Source of the DNA: an uncultured Oscillibacter sp. | GTDB taxonomy: Bacteria; Bacillota; Clostridia; Oscillospirales; Oscillospiraceae | Length of the DNA: 64,000 nt | Reading direction: 5' to 3' | NCBI GenBank assembly: GCA_905200545.1 | Contig: CAJKKQ010000001.1 | Span: forward strand, 175,759-239,758 | Shown here: positions 62,458 through 64,000 of the stretch, one piece after another | How the letters are laid out: every line of letters begins with the position of its first letter | How positions within the stretch are numbered: position 1 is the stretch's first letter | Position numbers and translations under genes: made by a program | The notes under the pieces: model-generated | Database searches by the model: none | What the model saw: the letters and a program-made list of their open reading frames with translations, nothing else | What the model was told of the DNA's origin: nothing

Positions 62458-64000
62458 CTCCGTTTTGCAGGTCAATCAGTAAAGACGCGGGGAGTATTCC
62501 TACAAGGTCATAGGAAATGTCAATCTGTTGTTCCCGATAACCCTTCGACTTGTCCGGCGCGTGAACATATACCGCCTTTACCATGTCGTTTAGGATAGTG
62601 GGTGTCAGCTCGTTCAAGTCGAGATACTTCCGCACCTTGCAGATAAACCTGTCGATATTCTCTGCCTGTTCCTCTTGTTCTGTAATTTCTTCATTCAACC
62701 GCAACAGCTTTTCCCGCAGTTCTTTCTGCTCCTGCTCGTAGTCGTCAGAGAGCATTTGAAATCTGCTGTCAGATAGTTTTCCGCCTACGTTGTCCTCATA
62801 AATACGCTTGAATAGTCGGTCAAGTTCTTCTATCCGTCGTTCTGCCTGCGTCAGTTGCCGACGCTTCGCCGCGAGTTCTCTTTTTGCTTCGGCTTTCTGC
62901 TTCGCACCCATAGCCTTGCGGAATTGTTCTTCATGGTTCGCAACACAGGCAATCGTCATTCTCATGTGGGCGAGTACGCCCCGTTCCAAGACAACGGCGC
63001 GGATAAAATGCGTCGCGCAAACCTCTTTCCCTTTGAGCCTTGAAGTAGAGCAGACAAAGTGGTCTTGCCTTGCTTCAAAGTTCCTGCTTGTGCAGTAATA
63101 CAGCTTTTCACCGCAATCGGCGCAGCGCACAATGCCGGAAAACATATTTGTCTTTCCTGTCCTCGTCGGGCGGCGTTTGTTCTTCCGCAATTCCTGCACC
63201 CGCGCCCATGTGTCAGCGTCAATGATTGCTTCGTGGGTATTTTCAAACACAAGCCATTTTTCTTCGGGATTATTGCAGGTCTTTTTGCTCTTGTAGGACT
63301 GCTTGTAGGTTTTGAAGTTTACTGTATGCCCTTGATATTCCGGACGCTCCAAAATGTCGGCTATTGTATCGCCCGTCCAGTTAAAGGGATTATCCGGCGG
63401 CGCGTTCCTTGTCGCCCTGCCTGTCTGCTGAAAATGGATTGTCGGCGTTATGACTTTATCATCTTTCAGAATACGGGCAATCTGCGACGGCCCGTAACCG
63501 TCCAGACAAAGGGCGAATATCCGCTTGACAACTTCGGCAGCTTCGGGGTCGATAATCCACCGCTTTTTGTTTTCCGGGTCTTTCCTGTAGCCGTATGGCG
63601 GGTTGGTGCAGAGGTGTTCCCCCGCTTCGCCTTTTGACTTCATCACCGCGCGTATCTTCTTGCTGGTGTCTTTCGCATACCACTCGTTGATGATATTGAG
63701 AAAGGGGGTAAAGTCGCTGTCCTGCTGGTTTGCGCTGTCTATGCCGTTGTTAATAGCTATAAAACGCACGCCCTTTTCCACGAACAGGACTTCGGTATAA
63801 AATCCCACTTTCAGATAATCACGCCCAAGCCGCGACATATCCTTGACGATCAAGGTGGACACTTCGCCGTTTTCGATTTTTTCCAAAAGTTCGCTCCAAC
63901 TTGGACGGTTGAAGTTTGTCCCGGAATATCCATCGTCCACGAAAAACAATGGATTTGAAAAATGATTTTCCTTTGCGTACTTACTTAAAATCGCCTTTTG
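62398..64000. mobile_element. End of an integrated mobile element carrying a serine recombinase
   Basis: The recombinase gene is the last gene of the element, reading towards the interior from the edge outside the window. The element continues past base 64000; its other end, att repeats and cargo cannot be seen. The boundary is inferred from the broken hairpin and composition shift. Confidence 0.5.
62447..64000 (-). CDS. Large serine recombinase with DUF4368 C-terminus (N-terminus outside window)
   Basis: 517 residues are visible; the frame remains open to the window edge, so the true start and the catalytic Ser are outside. The resolvase end is DDGYSGTNFNRPSW ... VKDMSRLGRDYLKVGFYTE. The recombinase domain has NPPYGYRKDPENKKRWIIDPEAAEVVKRIF. 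The zinc ribbon is CADCGEKLYYC ... FVCSTSRLKGKEVC (about 275-315 of the visible part). A coiled coil (about 350-430) and the DUF4368 tail YVHAPDKSKGYREQQIDISYDLVG follow. This is the TnpX/Tn4451-like type that excises and integrates conjugative or mobilisable elements. Codon use is visibly more AT-rich than in all neighbours, consistent with transfer. Confidence 0.92.
   Translation of the reverse strand, partial: QKAILSKYAKENHFSNPLFFVDDGYSGTNFNRPSWSELLEKIENGEVSTLIVKDMSRLGRDYLKVGFYTEVLFVEKGVRFIAINNGIDSANQQDSDFTPFLNIINEWYAKDTSKKIRAVMKSKGEAGEHLCTNPPYGYRKDPENKKRWIIDPEAAEVVKRIFALCLDGYGPSQIARILKDDKVITPTIHFQQTGRATRNAPPDNPFNWTGDTIADILERPEYQGHTVNFKTYKQSYKSKKTCNNPEEKWLVFENTHEAIIDADTWARVQELRKNKRRPTRTGKTNMFSGIVRCADCGEKLYYCTSRNFEARQDHFVCSTSRLKGKEVCATHFIRAVVLERGVLAHMRMTIACVANHEEQFRKAMGAKQKAEAKRELAAKRRQLTQAERRIEELDRLFKRIYEDNVGGKLSDSRFQMLSDDYEQEQKELREKLLRLNEEITEQEEQAENIDRFICKVRKYLDLNELTPTILNDMVKAVYVHAPDKSKGYREQQIDISYDLVGILPASLLIDLQNGETA

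Overview
The window looks like a chromosomal segment of a high-GC, monoderm member of the Oscillospirales (Flavonifractor/Oscillibacter-like Firmicutes). This is an inference from the genes: T-box riboswitches, an SLH-domain surface protein, BlaI/BlaR1-type regulators, a YtrA-type GntR operon, a YwaF-type membrane protein, signal peptidase II and a SEC-C-tailed SecA. Nothing in the sequence fixes the species. I saw no rRNA, tRNA or CRISPR array.

Layout. 1-2.5 kb: the end of a glycine-rich beta-helix surface protein, a DUF421 membrane protein and a 66-residue protein. 2.5-3.7 kb: two overlapping flavodoxin-fold genes (minus). 3.9-11.2 kb: two tandem BlaI-BlaR1-like modules whose membrane proteases carry very long, unrecognised extracellular parts. 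11.4-15.4 kb: a SorC/LsrR-type regulator and a dhaL-dhaK-lsrF-like-VOC-like operon that share GTTAC/GTAAC operator motifs. 15.6-18.1 kb (minus): anti-sigma, ECF sigma and YwaF genes. 18.2-24.9 kb: a two-component system followed by a MacB-type ABC exporter with a four-module Ig-like surface partner. 24.9-27.8 kb (minus): two dehydrogenases and their LysR regulator. 27.9-31.7 kb: a YtrA-type GntR/ABC operon.

31.7-39.7 kb (minus): a UPF0173 hydrolase, DUF362 plus an SSS symporter, LspA, a TetM/EF-G-like GTPase fused to a YacP/Rae1-type NYN nuclease, and a DUF815 AAA+ ATPase. 39.8-42.9 kb: an isoleucine-type T-box with ilvC-ilvD. 43.0-46.2 kb (minus): an S-layer protein with a long leader. 46.6-50.1 kb: MscS, then a methionine-type T-box with metY and an acetyl-type metA. 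50.2-52.1 kb: a hydroxyisobutyrate-type dehydrogenase facing an FCD-GntR regulator across a 17-bp perfect palindrome. 52.1-56.4 kb (minus): a GGDEF protein, an RlmD-type methyltransferase and a beta-CASP nuclease. 56.4-57.1 kb: a gene remnant and the secA promoter. 57.1-62.4 kb: secA, pgeF and an oligopeptide-binding lipoprotein. 62.4-64.0 kb: a large serine recombinase of lower GC that runs off the window and marks the edge of a mobile element.

The most unusual items are the TetM-like GTPase/NYN nuclease fusion, the DHA-kinase/LsrF operon under an LsrR-type regulator, and the twin BlaR1 modules lacking a penicillin-binding sensor. Several regulators sit beside near-consensus promoters with clear palindromes, so regulation is unusually readable here.
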